Below are positions 8,202 to 15,876 of a stretch of DNA of 34,857 nt, piece after piece. This stretch comes from Porphyromonas cangingivalis (lineage in GTDB: Bacteria; Bacteroidota; Bacteroidia; Bacteroidales; Porphyromonadaceae). The translations under genes and the position numbers were made by a program. The notes under the pieces were generated by a model that made no database searches, was not told the origin of the DNA, and worked only from the letters and a program-made list of their open reading frames with translations. Position 1 is the first letter of the stretch; each line of letters starts with the position of its first letter. The stretch spans positions 2,370,001 to 2,404,857 of the forward strand of contig NZ_LR134506.1 of the NCBI RefSeq assembly GCF_900638305.1, read 5' to 3'.

Positions 8202-9053
8202 ATGAAGAAAGAAAGACTGACACTCGTGCCCGTCGGTGGACTGACAGACCGTCTCAAGGTGATAGCCTCGGCCATCTCGATGGCACTTGAGGCAGAGCGA
8301 GAGATGGAGATCATCTGGTTTTCCAACGAAAGGTTGTACTGCCCATCTTATCGACTATTCACCCTTGCACCGGTCATCAAGGAGGCAGGGATTTCGATAC
8401 GTGAGGCGACAGCCAAAGACTGGTTTTTCAATGACCGTCCTCATACGGGCAATGGTTATCTGTCCTATCCTTTTGTGTTCTTTCGGTACGATAGGTGTAT
8501 CTCTCCCAAAGAGATTGAGACGGTAAGCAGGACTGCTTCGGGGCGTCTCAAAGAGTACTTCCGAGGTGGGGAGCGTATCTTGTTGACTTCTGCCACTTCT
8601 TTCGGTGATCACAGTCAGATGTTTAAGGATTTGGAGGCGACTGTGGAGGTGAAGAATGCTTTTCGCTCGAACCTCTCCGGTTGGACAGACAACGTCATCG
8701 GTGTCCATCTCGATGGCAATCAGCAACAGGAGCGACAGAACCATAGTCCGATCGAGCTATTTATCAAGCGGATGCAGGCGATGATCGAGGATGATCCGAG
8801 TGTGTCTTTTTTCATCGCTTCGGATATGGTGGAAGAGCGCGAACGACTGTCGGTGATCTTTTCGGGACGAATCTTGATGCCTCACACGCTGTCGTCCATG
8901 GATACGCCCAAAGGGTGTATCAATGCTTTTGGCGAACTTTTAGCTTTGGCGCAGACGAAGCGTATCCTTTCGACCAAAGGGGGATCCTTTGCCCAGGTTG
9001 CTTCACTCATTGGAGAGGTCCCGCTCGAAACGCTCTCAATATATTCTGAGTAA
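8202..9053 (+). CDS. Uncharacterised protein resembling NodZ/FUT8-type fucosyltransferases
   Basis: A 283-aa soluble protein without signal peptide. The N-terminus has GGLTDRLKVIASAI, similar to the GGxxNRxxxIxS motif of Bacteroidetes sugar-transferase-like proteins. The second half has IGVHLDGNQ, FFIASDMVEE and a closing block with INAFGELLALAQTKRIL and KGGSFAQVASL. This order (VHxR-like, xxSD, dA...la...i..s..SSFs..a) resembles the nucleotide-sugar-binding half of GT-B fucosyltransferases. The usual HxRR is HLDG here, so activity is uncertain. It follows the nuclease gene by 28 nt and is closed by a bidirectional terminator. The assignment is inference from motif order only. Confidence 0.6.
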   Translation: MKKERLTLVPVGGLTDRLKVIASAISMALEAEREMEIIWFSNERLYCPSYRLFTLAPVIKEAGISIREATAKDWFFNDRPHTGNGYLSYPFVFFRYDRCISPKEIETVSRTASGRLKEYFRGGERILLTSATSFGDHSQMFKDLEATVEVKNAFRSNLSGWTDNVIGVHLDGNQQQERQNHSPIELFIKRMQAMIEDDPSVSFFIASDMVEERERLSVIFSGRILMPHTLSSMDTPKGCINAFGELLALAQTKRILSTKGGSFAQVASLIGEVPLETLSIYSE

Positions 9054-9083
9054 CAACGGACACCTATAGCTCGTAATATGAGT

Positions 9084-9133
9084 AAAAAAGAAGTCGTTTG
9101 ACTTAATATATTAAGTCAAACGACTTCTTTTTT
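9084..9133. terminator. Bidirectional intrinsic terminator (50-nt perfect palindrome)
   Basis: The 50-nt stretch is a perfect palindrome centred between 9108 and 9109. It has an A-run at its left end and a T-run at its right end, so it terminates in both directions. It separates the plus-strand gene ending at 9053 from radA ending at 9198. Confidence 0.9.
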
Positions 9134-9197
9134 TGTTTCGGATGATTCGATTTATTGTCTTTTACAACTTTTGGTGATCCTTCCGGAGGCTTGTGGG

Positions 9198-10577
9198 TCA
9201 GGCTTCTTTGAAGAGAAATCTGAAGGCTTCGTCGACTCGAGACACCGGTACCACTCGGATACCGACGCCGGAGAAGTCCATACCCTTGGTGTTGTCCTTA
9301 GGAATGACGATGGTCGAGAAACCGATTTTTTTTGCTTCGCTGATGCGTTGATCGATACGTGAGACCGCTCTCACTTCACCACTCAGACCGACTTCTCCCG
9401 TTACACAGACATGTCGAGGGATGGGCAGGTCAAGGTTGGAGGAGAGGACCGAAGCCAATATCGAAAGGTCGAGTGCCGGGTCTGAGATACGTAGTCCTCC
9501 GGCTATGTTGAGGAAGACATCCTTCTGGATGAGCTTAAATCCCGCACGCTTTTCGAGCACTGCGAGCAACATATTCATACGACGGATATCAGCACCCGTC
9601 GCAGAGCGTTGGGGTGTACCATATATGGCCGAGCTGACCAGGGCTTGTACCTCGATGAGGAGAGGGCGTACACCTTCGATGGTGGCCGCGATGCAGACAC
9701 CGCTGAGGGTGTCATCAGATCCCGTGAGTAGTAGTTCGGACGGGTTGGATACTTCCCTCAGTCCCTCCGATCTCATCTCGTAGATGCCTATCTCGGAAGT
9801 GTTCCCAAAGCGGTTTTTCAGACTACGTAAGATGCGGTACTGGTGGTTCTGATCACCCTCGAAGCGTAGGACGGTATCCACAAGGTGCTCCATGATCTTT
9901 GGACCTGCAAGGTTGCCATCCTTGGTGATGTGTCCGATGATGAGGATGGGTATATTGTACTCTTTGGCAAAGGCAAGAAGGGCAGATGTACATTCTTTGA
10001 CCTGCGTGAGGCTGCCTGCCGATGAGTCCGCAGAGGCCGTCTGCATGGTCTGTATGGAGTCGATGACCAAGAGGTCGGGTTGCTCATTGATGGCTGTCTG
10101 TATGATGAGATCGAGATCAGTCTCACTGAAGAGTTTGCATTGGTTGCACTGCTCAGTATCGATCAGTCTGTCTGCACGGAGTTTGATCTGTCCCGGGCTC
10201 TCTTCGCCTGAGACATAGAGAGTGTTGAGACTGTTGTGTCGGACAACGGACTGAAGGACAAGGGTACTTTTGCCGATTCCCGGCTCTCCTCCGATAAGTA
10301 CGAGAGAACCCTTGACGAGCCCCCCACCCAGCACTCGGTTGAGCTCACCGTCCAACATGTCTACCCTCGGAGCCTCCTCGCCCGAGACCTCATTGAGTGG
10401 TATAGGTCGTCTGTCCAAAAGATCTGTCACAGCACGATTCTTCGTTGACTCCGGACGGACAGTGTACTCCTTGAGGGTATTCCATGCTCCGCAAGATGGG
10501 CACTTGCCTACCCATTTGGGGAAGTCATCACCACACGAAGAGCATAGGTAGACGATCTTGTTGTCCTTCTTTGCCAT
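9198..10577 (-). CDS. radA: DNA repair protein RadA (Sms)
   Basis: A 459-aa RecA-like ATPase that drives branch migration and processing of recombination intermediates. In order: a zinc finger with Cys12/15/26/29 (CSSC, CPSC), Walker A GGEPGIGKST near residues 95-103, Walker B LLVIDSIQT, the family hallmark SLKNRFG near 255-260, and a C-terminal Lon-protease-like domain with GEVGLSGEVRAV. Length is typical. The ATG at 10577 is only 8 nt downstream of the amidinotransferase stop codon, so the two are probably co-transcribed. Confidence 0.97.
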   Translation of the reverse strand: MAKKDNKIVYLCSSCGDDFPKWVGKCPSCGAWNTLKEYTVRPESTKNRAVTDLLDRRPIPLNEVSGEEAPRVDMLDGELNRVLGGGLVKGSLVLIGGEPGIGKSTLVLQSVVRHNSLNTLYVSGEESPGQIKLRADRLIDTEQCNQCKLFSETDLDLIIQTAINEQPDLLVIDSIQTMQTASADSSAGSLTQVKECTSALLAFAKEYNIPILIIGHITKDGNLAGPKIMEHLVDTVLRFEGDQNHQYRILRSLKNRFGNTSEIGIYEMRSEGLREVSNPSELLLTGSDDTLSGVCIAATIEGVRPLLIEVQALVSSAIYGTPQRSATGADIRRMNMLLAVLEKRAGFKLIQKDVFLNIAGGLRISDPALDLSILASVLSSNLDLPIPRHVCVTGEVGLSGEVRAVSRIDQRISEAKKIGFSTIVIPKDNTKGMDFSGVGIRVVPVSRVDEAFRFLFKEA

Positions 10578-10585
10578 GGAGGGGG

Positions 10586-11506
10586 TTACTTGTATTCTCT
10601 ACGTAGGGGGAGGGTCGTGCAGCGGAGCAGACCACCGAGCTTGGATACCTCTCTGTATGCTACTTCGACGGTCTCTATGCCACGAGCGTTGAGCCAGCCT
10701 TTGAGACGAGTGAAGGTGCTGTCGATGACGACCTTTGTGGGCGAAAGGCTGAAGACATTGGGGTTCATCTGGAACATCTCCTCACGAGTGATGATGAACG
10801 TGTTTTCGACCCCGAAGAGTTCGACCAAGTACTCCCAATCCTCTCTGTGACGGAACCCTCCGGGGAAGAGGATACACTTGTCTCCTCCGATGGGTTGGAA
10901 ACAACAGTCAAGGTGTAGCACCCCTGTGTAAGGATCGGTGTCGTGCTTGACCAATTCCAAAGGGATGATCTCCTTATGTGGGAAAAGATCCTTGAGGAAG
11001 CCTATGGCATACTTGTTGGTCCTCGCCATCTTGTATTGGGAGTAGTTGGGCGATAGGTAAGTGCCGAGGAAAATCTTGTCAAAATACAAGAGGACGTCTC
11101 CGCCTTCGATGTGTACGTGTGAGGGAGGGGTGATGACCTTGGCCGGATCGATGTCTGCAAAGATCTTGTCATAGGCTTGTAGTTCCGCCGCACGATCGGA
11201 TATGATATTGGCACGGATGATCTTATCTTCAATGACAAATGCCACATCACGAGCAAAGATCTGATTGCAGTCGTGGATGCTTTCGGGGCGAAGGACCTCT
11301 ATCCCCTGAGCTGTAAGAGTCTCTGCAAGACCCTTAACTTCACGTTCGAGAGCGTCGTCAGAAGGGTATATATTTTGGATGAGGGAGTTGTAAGACTTCG
11401 CATCATAGGCCTCTGTCAGAGTAGGGCGTCTGCCGGGCTCTGTGCCCAGCCCCACGACCACGGTCTTGAGTGTCCCGCATTCGTCATGTACATTTAGTTG
11501 GATCAT
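10586..11506 (-). CDS. Amidinotransferase / arginine deiminase family protein
   Basis: A 306-aa protein of the guanidino-modifying superfamily (arginine deiminase, dimethylarginine hydrolase, amidinotransferase). The five-fold propeller landmarks are present: FARDV near 87, HIEGGDV near 132, GVLHLDCCF near 195 with the catalytic His, and a closing GGLLRCTTLPL with presumed nucleophile Cys296. The substrate (arginine, methylated arginine, citrulline or similar) cannot be read from sequence. It is cytoplasmic, with no signal peptide, and is distinct from the secreted peptidyl-arginine deiminase of P. gingivalis. A terminator lies between it and the upstream reductase gene, while radA follows after 8 nt. 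Confidence 0.85.
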   Translation of the reverse strand: MIQLNVHDECGTLKTVVVGLGTEPGRRPTLTEAYDAKSYNSLIQNIYPSDDALEREVKGLAETLTAQGIEVLRPESIHDCNQIFARDVAFVIEDKIIRANIISDRAAELQAYDKIFADIDPAKVITPPSHVHIEGGDVLLYFDKIFLGTYLSPNYSQYKMARTNKYAIGFLKDLFPHKEIIPLELVKHDTDPYTGVLHLDCCFQPIGGDKCILFPGGFRHREDWEYLVELFGVENTFIITREEMFQMNPNVFSLSPTKVVIDSTFTRLKGWLNARGIETVEVAYREVSKLGGLLRCTTLPLRREYK

Positions 11507-11538
11507 AAGAAATGTTGTTTTTATTATGTTTTGCTCAA

Positions 11539-11556
11539 AAAAGAGTCGGCTCTTTT
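11539..11556 (-). terminator. Intrinsic terminator downstream of the quinone reductase gene
   Basis: AAAAGAG (11539-11545) pairs with CTCTTTT (11550-11556) around a 4-nt loop. Read on the minus strand, the hairpin ends in a T-run. It lies 8 nt beyond the reductase stop codon. Confidence 0.6.
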
Positions 11557-11563
11557 GGGCGAA

Positions 11564-12097
11564 TTATTTCTTGGTCACAAAGTCGATGTAGTCCTTGACA
11601 TTCTTTTCGATACGGCTGTCCACATCCGGCATGCCTGCGCCGTAGAATGCAAAGACTCCGCCAGCTTTGGCACGCACGAAGCCTGCACTACCTATCACGA
11701 ATGACATATATTTTTCGAGCGAAATGTTGCCCGGAGTCTTTTCGTCGAAGACAAAGTCCGGAGCACCACAGGATACTGCCACCTCGATGATCTTGCCCTC
11801 CATGTGCACTCCGCCGTCACCATAGCACCATCCTTCGGCCCATACCGTGTCCATCCATTCCTTCATGATCCCCGGTACCATGTACCAATAGAGTGGAAAC
11901 TGTAGGATGATGCGATCGTATTGTGCCAAGAGTGCTTGCTCACTCGCCAGATCGAAACTTTTGTCCGCCCTGATCACATCCGTGAGGATGTGGATGCGGA
12001 GGTCTTCCCCCTCGTAAGGCCTGAGCCCCTTGACCCAGCTTCGGTTGATCTTTGATTTAGAGAGATTTGGGTGTCCTACGACAACTAATGTCTTCAT
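11564..12097 (-). CDS. NAD(P)H-dependent flavodoxin-fold oxidoreductase (quinone reductase family)
   Basis: A 177-aa protein of the Flavodoxin_2 (NQO/MdaB/KefF) family. The first strand and loop VVVGHPNLSKSKINR bind the FMN/FAD phosphate, LQFPLYWYMVPGIMKEWMD is the family signature, and FAFYGAG lies near the C-terminus. It probably reduces quinones with two electrons for redox protection. The frame is open 24 codons upstream, but the flavin-binding strand begins at the ATG at 12097, and a TAnnTTTG element at 12166-12159 places transcription start near 12153. Confidence 0.88.
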   Translation of the reverse strand: MKTLVVVGHPNLSKSKINRSWVKGLRPYEGEDLRIHILTDVIRADKSFDLASEQALLAQYDRIILQFPLYWYMVPGIMKEWMDTVWAEGWCYGDGGVHMEGKIIEVAVSCGAPDFVFDEKTPGNISLEKYMSFVIGSAGFVRAKAGGVFAFYGAGMPDVDSRIEKNVKDYIDFVTKK

Positions 12098-12137
12098 ATT
12101 TATATGCTTAATGTCTGATATGGTTGGTAGAAAAAAT

Positions 12138-12166
12138 AGCTCCATAAGGAGCTTCACACAAAAATA
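12138..12166 (-). promoter_or_regulatory. Candidate promoter plus terminator-like leader hairpin for the quinone reductase
   Basis: On the minus strand TATTTTTG (12166-12159) matches the -7 consensus. It is followed at the expected start of transcription by the stem AGCTCC/GGAGCT (12153-12138, 4-nt loop) and then, after one A-T pair, six T residues. The hairpin could act as an early attenuator or 5'-stabilising element, or be fortuitous. Confidence 0.4.
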
Positions 12167-12169
12167 CAA

Positions 12170-12539
12170 GAATTTGATGAGAGAGCGAAACTCGCCTTCT
12201 TTTTATTTTTTTCGATGATACTGACCGGTGACATACTCCCTGAAGAGTTGTTCATTCAGGCGACAGAAGATGTTCTGTCGGGCGTCGGAAAGTCTTCTGT
12301 CAGAGCCTGTGAAATGCCCATGTAGGCACATGGTGCCCTTTCCACCGAGGTGGCCTATCGTCTCGACAGAGGTTGTTTCTCTTTGCCAAGTTCTTATGCA
12401 CTTTACTATTATTGAGTGGGGAAGGTTTTAAATCATACCGGAACTTACAGGGGGAGTATGAATGTTAGGAACTGTTTTGATTGCAGAAAAATGAACCAAA
12501 AGGGGGGAAATAGTGTTTATAAAGGGTGAAAAATAAAAG
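12170..12539. other. Intergenic stretch with a dispersed hairpin repeat
   Basis: No gene is supported here; the short frame at 12228-12431 has no recognisable content. A 40-nt element at 12262-12301 (CAGAA-N4-TTCTG, then CGGAAA, then TTCTGTC) resembles 28909-28948 (27 of 40 positions identical). Both sit in intergenic regions. Confidence 0.4.
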
Positions 12540-13190
12540 ATGCTGAGTATGGAGTCTTTGCCCTTTATCGAATGGTGTCTGGAGCACCTCAACTACTTCA
12601 CGATCACTCTCTTGATGACGATAGAGAGTTCGTTCATCCCATTCCCTTCGGAAGTGGTGATCCCGCCGGCAGCCTATATGGCAGCTTCATCGGGTGACCT
12701 AAATGTATATCTGGTGGTCTTCTTCGGGACGCTGGGTGCCGTTTTCGGGGCTTTGATCAATTATGGCTTGGCGATGTGGCTGGGGCGACCTCTCATCTAT
12801 CGATTTGCCAACAGCAGGTTGGGGGCGATCTGTCTGATCGACTCTGCCAAGGTGGAGAAGGCCGAGGGCTTCTTTGCCCGTAACGGTTCGATTTCCACTT
12901 TTGTCGGTCGTCTTATCCCCGGGATACGTCAGCTGATCTCTATACCTGCAGGCTTGGCTCGTATGTCGTTGTCGAAGTTTATCCTTTTTACCGCGCTTGG
13001 GGGTGGTATATGGAATGCTGTTTTGGCAGCCCTCGGGTACTACGCGGCTTCGATCGTACCTCGTGAGCAACTCATGGACTATATTCATCAGCACAGCAGG
13101 GAGGTGAGCTTGGTCATCGTGGCGGTGGTCGTCGTGGTGCTGGCTGTCTTCATATACAAAGCCATCAAGAAGCCTAAGGAAGTGGCTTGA
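12540..13190 (+). CDS. DedA family inner-membrane protein
   Basis: A 216-aa membrane protein with the DedA/VTT layout: ESSFIPFPSE near residue 29, a glycine-rich helix GTLGAVFGALINYGLA, FVGRLIPGIRQLISIPAG as the re-entrant loop with its conserved arginines, and C-terminal helices. DedA proteins act as phospholipid (undecaprenyl-phosphate or phosphatidylethanolamine) flippases or carriers and support membrane homeostasis and antimicrobial-peptide resistance; which lipid applies here is unknown. The ATG at 12549 is an alternative start. It appears to be transcribed alone. Confidence 0.93.
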   Translation: MLSMESLPFIEWCLEHLNYFTITLLMTIESSFIPFPSEVVIPPAAYMAASSGDLNVYLVVFFGTLGAVFGALINYGLAMWLGRPLIYRFANSRLGAICLIDSAKVEKAEGFFARNGSISTFVGRLIPGIRQLISIPAGLARMSLSKFILFTALGGGIWNAVLAALGYYAASIVPREQLMDYIHQHSREVSLVIVAVVVVVLAVFIYKAIKKPKEVA

Positions 13191-13259
13191 TGTTCACTTC
13201 TTCGGTCTTGAAAGAGAGAATTTTTACCAAACCATAACAGATAATAGACAAGATATATA

Positions 13260-13991
13260 ATGAAAAAGATGATCATCCACTACTGGAGTGACGTGATGTG
13301 CCCTTTCTGCTATCTCGGCGAGCACGTCCTTGAGAGGGCATTGGAGAGATTTGAGCATAGGGATGAGGTGCATGTCCGTTGGAAGAGCAATATCCTCCAT
13401 CCCGAGTTGGAGGTGGGGCAGAGTATTTCCTTCCTCGATCATATGCACCACTATGGCAATGACGGTGAACGGCTCGACAAAAAGATTGCCATCCTCAAGG
13501 AGATGGCAGAGAAGGAAGGGCTGATCTATGGGCTCGAAAAGGCGCGTATCGTCAACTCGACAGAGGTGGCTCGTGTGATGAAGTTGGCAACGGACAAGGA
13601 TCTTGTGCTGCCCGTCGCAAAGGCCTTCGGCAAGGGATACTTCACCGATGGTACGGACTTCTCCAAGACTTCGGAGATCGTGCGTGTGGCTGTCGAGGGT
13701 GGTCTCGATAAAGCTGATGTGGAACGCGTATTGGCCTCAAGTGAGTACATGGCAGATGTCGTGAATGATCAGGCGACGGCTTCGCAGGCTTGTCCGAGAT
13801 TTGTGCCTACGATGTACTTCAATCATGGTTTCATGATGGATGGGATCTTCGACGAGGATAAGATCGTCGAGACGCTCGGACGTGCTTACAAGCAATGGAA
13901 GGCCTTCACTCACCAGGTGATGACGATGGATCATGAGTCCATGGGACCCGACGAGTGTGCTGCCATCTGTGATATGCCCGCTCCGTATTGA
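13260..13991 (+). CDS. DsbA-family thioredoxin-fold oxidoreductase (FrnE-like)
   Basis: A 243-aa protein with a thioredoxin fold interrupted by a helical insert. CPFC at residues 14-17 directly after the first strand (HYWSDVMCPFC) is the redox motif. The central helical domain includes NSTEVARVMKLA and a GKGYFTDGTDF segment, and RFVPTMYFN carries the cis-proline opposite the active site. There is no signal peptide, so it is likely cytoplasmic. FrnE relatives act in disulfide exchange and oxidative-stress resistance. The family name DSBA-like polyketide or 2-hydroxychromene-carboxylate isomerase is sometimes applied to it and does not imply that activity. Confidence 0.87.
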   Translation: MKKMIIHYWSDVMCPFCYLGEHVLERALERFEHRDEVHVRWKSNILHPELEVGQSISFLDHMHHYGNDGERLDKKIAILKEMAEKEGLIYGLEKARIVNSTEVARVMKLATDKDLVLPVAKAFGKGYFTDGTDFSKTSEIVRVAVEGGLDKADVERVLASSEYMADVVNDQATASQACPRFVPTMYFNHGFMMDGIFDEDKIVETLGRAYKQWKAFTHQVMTMDHESMGPDECAAICDMPAPY

Positions 13992-14022
13992 TATCTTCCT
14001 CTCCTGATGATGGTAAGGGATA

Positions 14023-14061
14023 AAGAAAGGCGTGCAAGGTATTTTCTTGCAGGCCTTTCTT
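14023..14061 (+). terminator. Intrinsic terminator after the FrnE-like gene
   Basis: AAGAAAGGC (14023-14031) pairs with GCCTTTCTT (14053-14061), and the stem is extended by GCAAG/CTTGC with one bulge. A short T-rich stretch follows. It lies about 30 nt after the stop codon and ahead of the znuA promoter. Confidence 0.7.
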
Positions 14062-14096
14062 ATTCAGTTGTGTGGCTTGTGTTGCACAAAAATATG

Positions 14097-14104
14097 TATA
14101 TTTG
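14097..14104 (+). promoter_or_regulatory. Candidate znuA promoter -7 element
   Basis: TATATTTG matches TAnnTTTG, with a TTG 17 nt upstream at 14077-14079. It is 57 nt before the znuA ATG. No clear Zur-like palindrome was recognised. Confidence 0.5.
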
Positions 14105-14161
14105 TATAATATCCTGATTGTGGGATGTTGTTTTTTAGAACAAAAGTTGATTTGAATTGAT

Positions 14162-15037
14162 ATGAAAAGATTGTTGAAAGGGTTATTGTTTTTTCTTCCT
14201 CTTATGGCACTATTGATGACAGCTTGTACGGCAAAGAAGTCCGACAAGCCTGTGATCACCGTGAGCATCGCTCCCGAACGTTTCTTCGTCGGGCGTATAG
14301 CCGGTGAGGGTTATCAAGTGAATGTCCTTGTGCCTAAGGATGCAAATCCTGAAATGTACGATCCGACACCAAGGGATATAGCTGCCATCGCGCACTCTGA
14401 TCTTTATTTCTATATGGGTTCTTTGCCTTTCGAGCACATGTGGCTCACTGCAATCAAGGAACAAAATGCGGACATAAAGTGCATCGATATCTCCTCGCAT
14501 CTGCCTCTGAAAGAGCACTCTTGTGATCACTGTCATGATGGACATGTGCATGGGGATCCTCACTTCTGGTCTTCTATCACGGGAGCAAAGGCGATTGCCA
14601 AAGGAATATACGAGGGACTTGTGGAGATGTACCCCGGAGATGCCGACACATTTCATGCGAACTATGAGATCCTGATCCGGGACATCGAAGCTCTTGAAAG
14701 AGAGTGTCGTGAGCTCTTTGATGACCTTGAGCATCGTGCCTTTATCATCTATCATCCTTCGTTGAGTTATTTTGCGGATGAGTGGCATCTTGATCAGCGT
14801 GCCATCGAAAGAGAGGGAAAAGAGCCGACTCCTGCCCACTTGAGTGACTTGATTGGCAAGGCCAAGGCCGATGGTGTGCGATTGGTGTTTATCCAAGAAG
14901 AGTTTGACGTCAAGAATGCAGAGATTGTCGCAAAAGAGATCGGAGCAAAGACGGTCTTGATCCGTCCTCTCGATGAGGATTGGATGGGGCAGATCCGTCT
15001 GTTGATTGACGCTTTTGCTTCCCAAAAAGATGAATAA
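14162..15037 (+). CDS. znuA: Zinc (metal) ABC transporter substrate-binding lipoprotein
   Basis: A 291-aa cluster A-I solute-binding protein. The signal peptide ends with lipobox LMTAC (lipid Cys22). Metal ligands of the family are visible: a His in SLPFEHMW, a His/Cys-rich loop (HSCDHCHDGHVHGDPHFW region), IIYHPSLSYFADEW and a C-terminal acidic ligand region LIRPLDEDW. The His-rich loop points to zinc rather than manganese. It overlaps znuC by 8 nt, implying coupled translation. Expected partner ZnuB is not encoded next door. Confidence 0.92.
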   Translation: MKRLLKGLLFFLPLMALLMTACTAKKSDKPVITVSIAPERFFVGRIAGEGYQVNVLVPKDANPEMYDPTPRDIAAIAHSDLYFYMGSLPFEHMWLTAIKEQNADIKCIDISSHLPLKEHSCDHCHDGHVHGDPHFWSSITGAKAIAKGIYEGLVEMYPGDADTFHANYEILIRDIEALERECRELFDDLEHRAFIIYHPSLSYFADEWHLDQRAIEREGKEPTPAHLSDLIGKAKADGVRLVFIQEEFDVKNAEIVAKEIGAKTVLIRPLDEDWMGQIRLLIDAFASQKDE

Positions 15038-15773
15038 TACTTGTATAGATAAAAAAAACATCCTCGTAGCCCACGGTATTTCTGTGGGTTACGAGGATGC
15101 TCCTATCCTGAAGGATGTCTCTTTCAGCATCTATGACAAGGACTTTATCGGAGTGATAGGTCCCAATGGTGGAGGTAAGACGACGTTGATGAAGGCGGTA
15201 TTGGGGCTGATCGCCCCTTCCGCAGGACATATTGACTACTTTGATGCTCGGGGACATCGTGTATCCTCGCTCGGGATTGGCTATGTGCCACAGCAGAATG
15301 CGATAGACAAGGCCTTCCCTATATCGGTCGAACGTGTTGTCGGGTACGGCCTCATGAAGTCAGGAAAGATACATCTCTCGAAGGATGATAGACGGATGGT
15401 ACTGGAAACACTCGAAAGGGTCGGGATGATGGCATACGCTCGAAGTCCTATCGGAGAGCTTTCGGGCGGACAGTTGCAGAGAGTGTTGCTCGCCAGAGCT
15501 ATCGTGGCGATGCCTACGCTGCTGATCCTGGACGAGCCCAATACCTATGTGGATAAGCACTTCGAGTCTCAGCTCTATGAGCTTCTCCCGGAGATCAACA
15601 AGCATTCTGCAATCCTCATCGTTTCGCACGATGTGGGAGCAGTATGTAAGATGGTTCGGCGTCTCTTCTGTGTCAACCGGGATCTGCATATACATGAGGA
15701 TATCGATCTCTCTTGTGATGAGTGTAATGACTCTACATCGCTTAGGTATCTGTCTCTGTTAGAGTACAAATAG
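15030..15773 (+). CDS. znuC: Zinc (metal) ABC transporter ATP-binding protein
   Basis: A 247-aa ABC ATPase: Walker A GPNGGGKTT, Q-loop YVPQQ, signature LSGGQLQRVLLA, Walker B LLILDEP and H-loop IVSHD. It energises metal uptake by ZnuA plus a permease. I start it at the ATG at 15030, overlapping znuA (sequence ATGAATAA), rather than at the in-frame TTG at 15006. Codons 11-23 coincide with a 15-bp hairpin that forms a terminator on the opposite strand. No permease gene follows; the next gene is rprX, 103 nt on. In a few species such ATPases serve Mn or Fe, so metal choice follows ZnuA. Confidence 0.92.
   Translation: MNNTCIDKKNILVAHGISVGYEDAPILKDVSFSIYDKDFIGVIGPNGGGKTTLMKAVLGLIAPSAGHIDYFDARGHRVSSLGIGYVPQQNAIDKAFPISVERVVGYGLMKSGKIHLSKDDRRMVLETLERVGMMAYARSPIGELSGGQLQRVLLARAIVAMPTLLILDEPNTYVDKHFESQLYELLPEINKHSAILIVSHDVGAVCKMVRRLFCVNRDLHIHEDIDLSCDECNDSTSLRYLSLLEYK
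15051..15098 (-). terminator. Antisense-oriented intrinsic terminator within the start of znuC
   Basis: ATCCTCGTAGCCCAC (15060-15074) pairs over 15 bp, with one G-U pair in the RNA, with 15084-15098 around a 9-nt loop. On the minus strand the stem is followed, after one base, by eight T residues (15058-15051). It would stop antisense transcripts running toward znuA. On the plus strand there is no T-run, and the hairpin lies early in the znuC message. Confidence 0.6.
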
Positions 15774-15876
15774 AGAAAATAATCGAATAAAAAGAGAGTA
15801 AATATTAACAGATTAAACCTTAAAGATTAACAATTATTGTGTTAATTCGCGTCGGAAAAATGCGTAATTTGCGAGT

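Noticed and set aside
11539-11556. Operator for the arginine deiminase family gene
   Set aside because: The hairpin followed by a T-run on the minus strand is better explained as the terminator of the preceding gene.
12228-12431. Small gene of 67 codons
   Set aside because: It has no recognisable domain and contains a dispersed hairpin repeat.
15051-15098. Programmed -1 frameshift (A-AAA-AAC followed by a hairpin) in znuC
   Set aside because: The hairpin starts directly at the slippery site with no spacer, and the -1 frame ends after a short peptide at about 15134, with no useful product.
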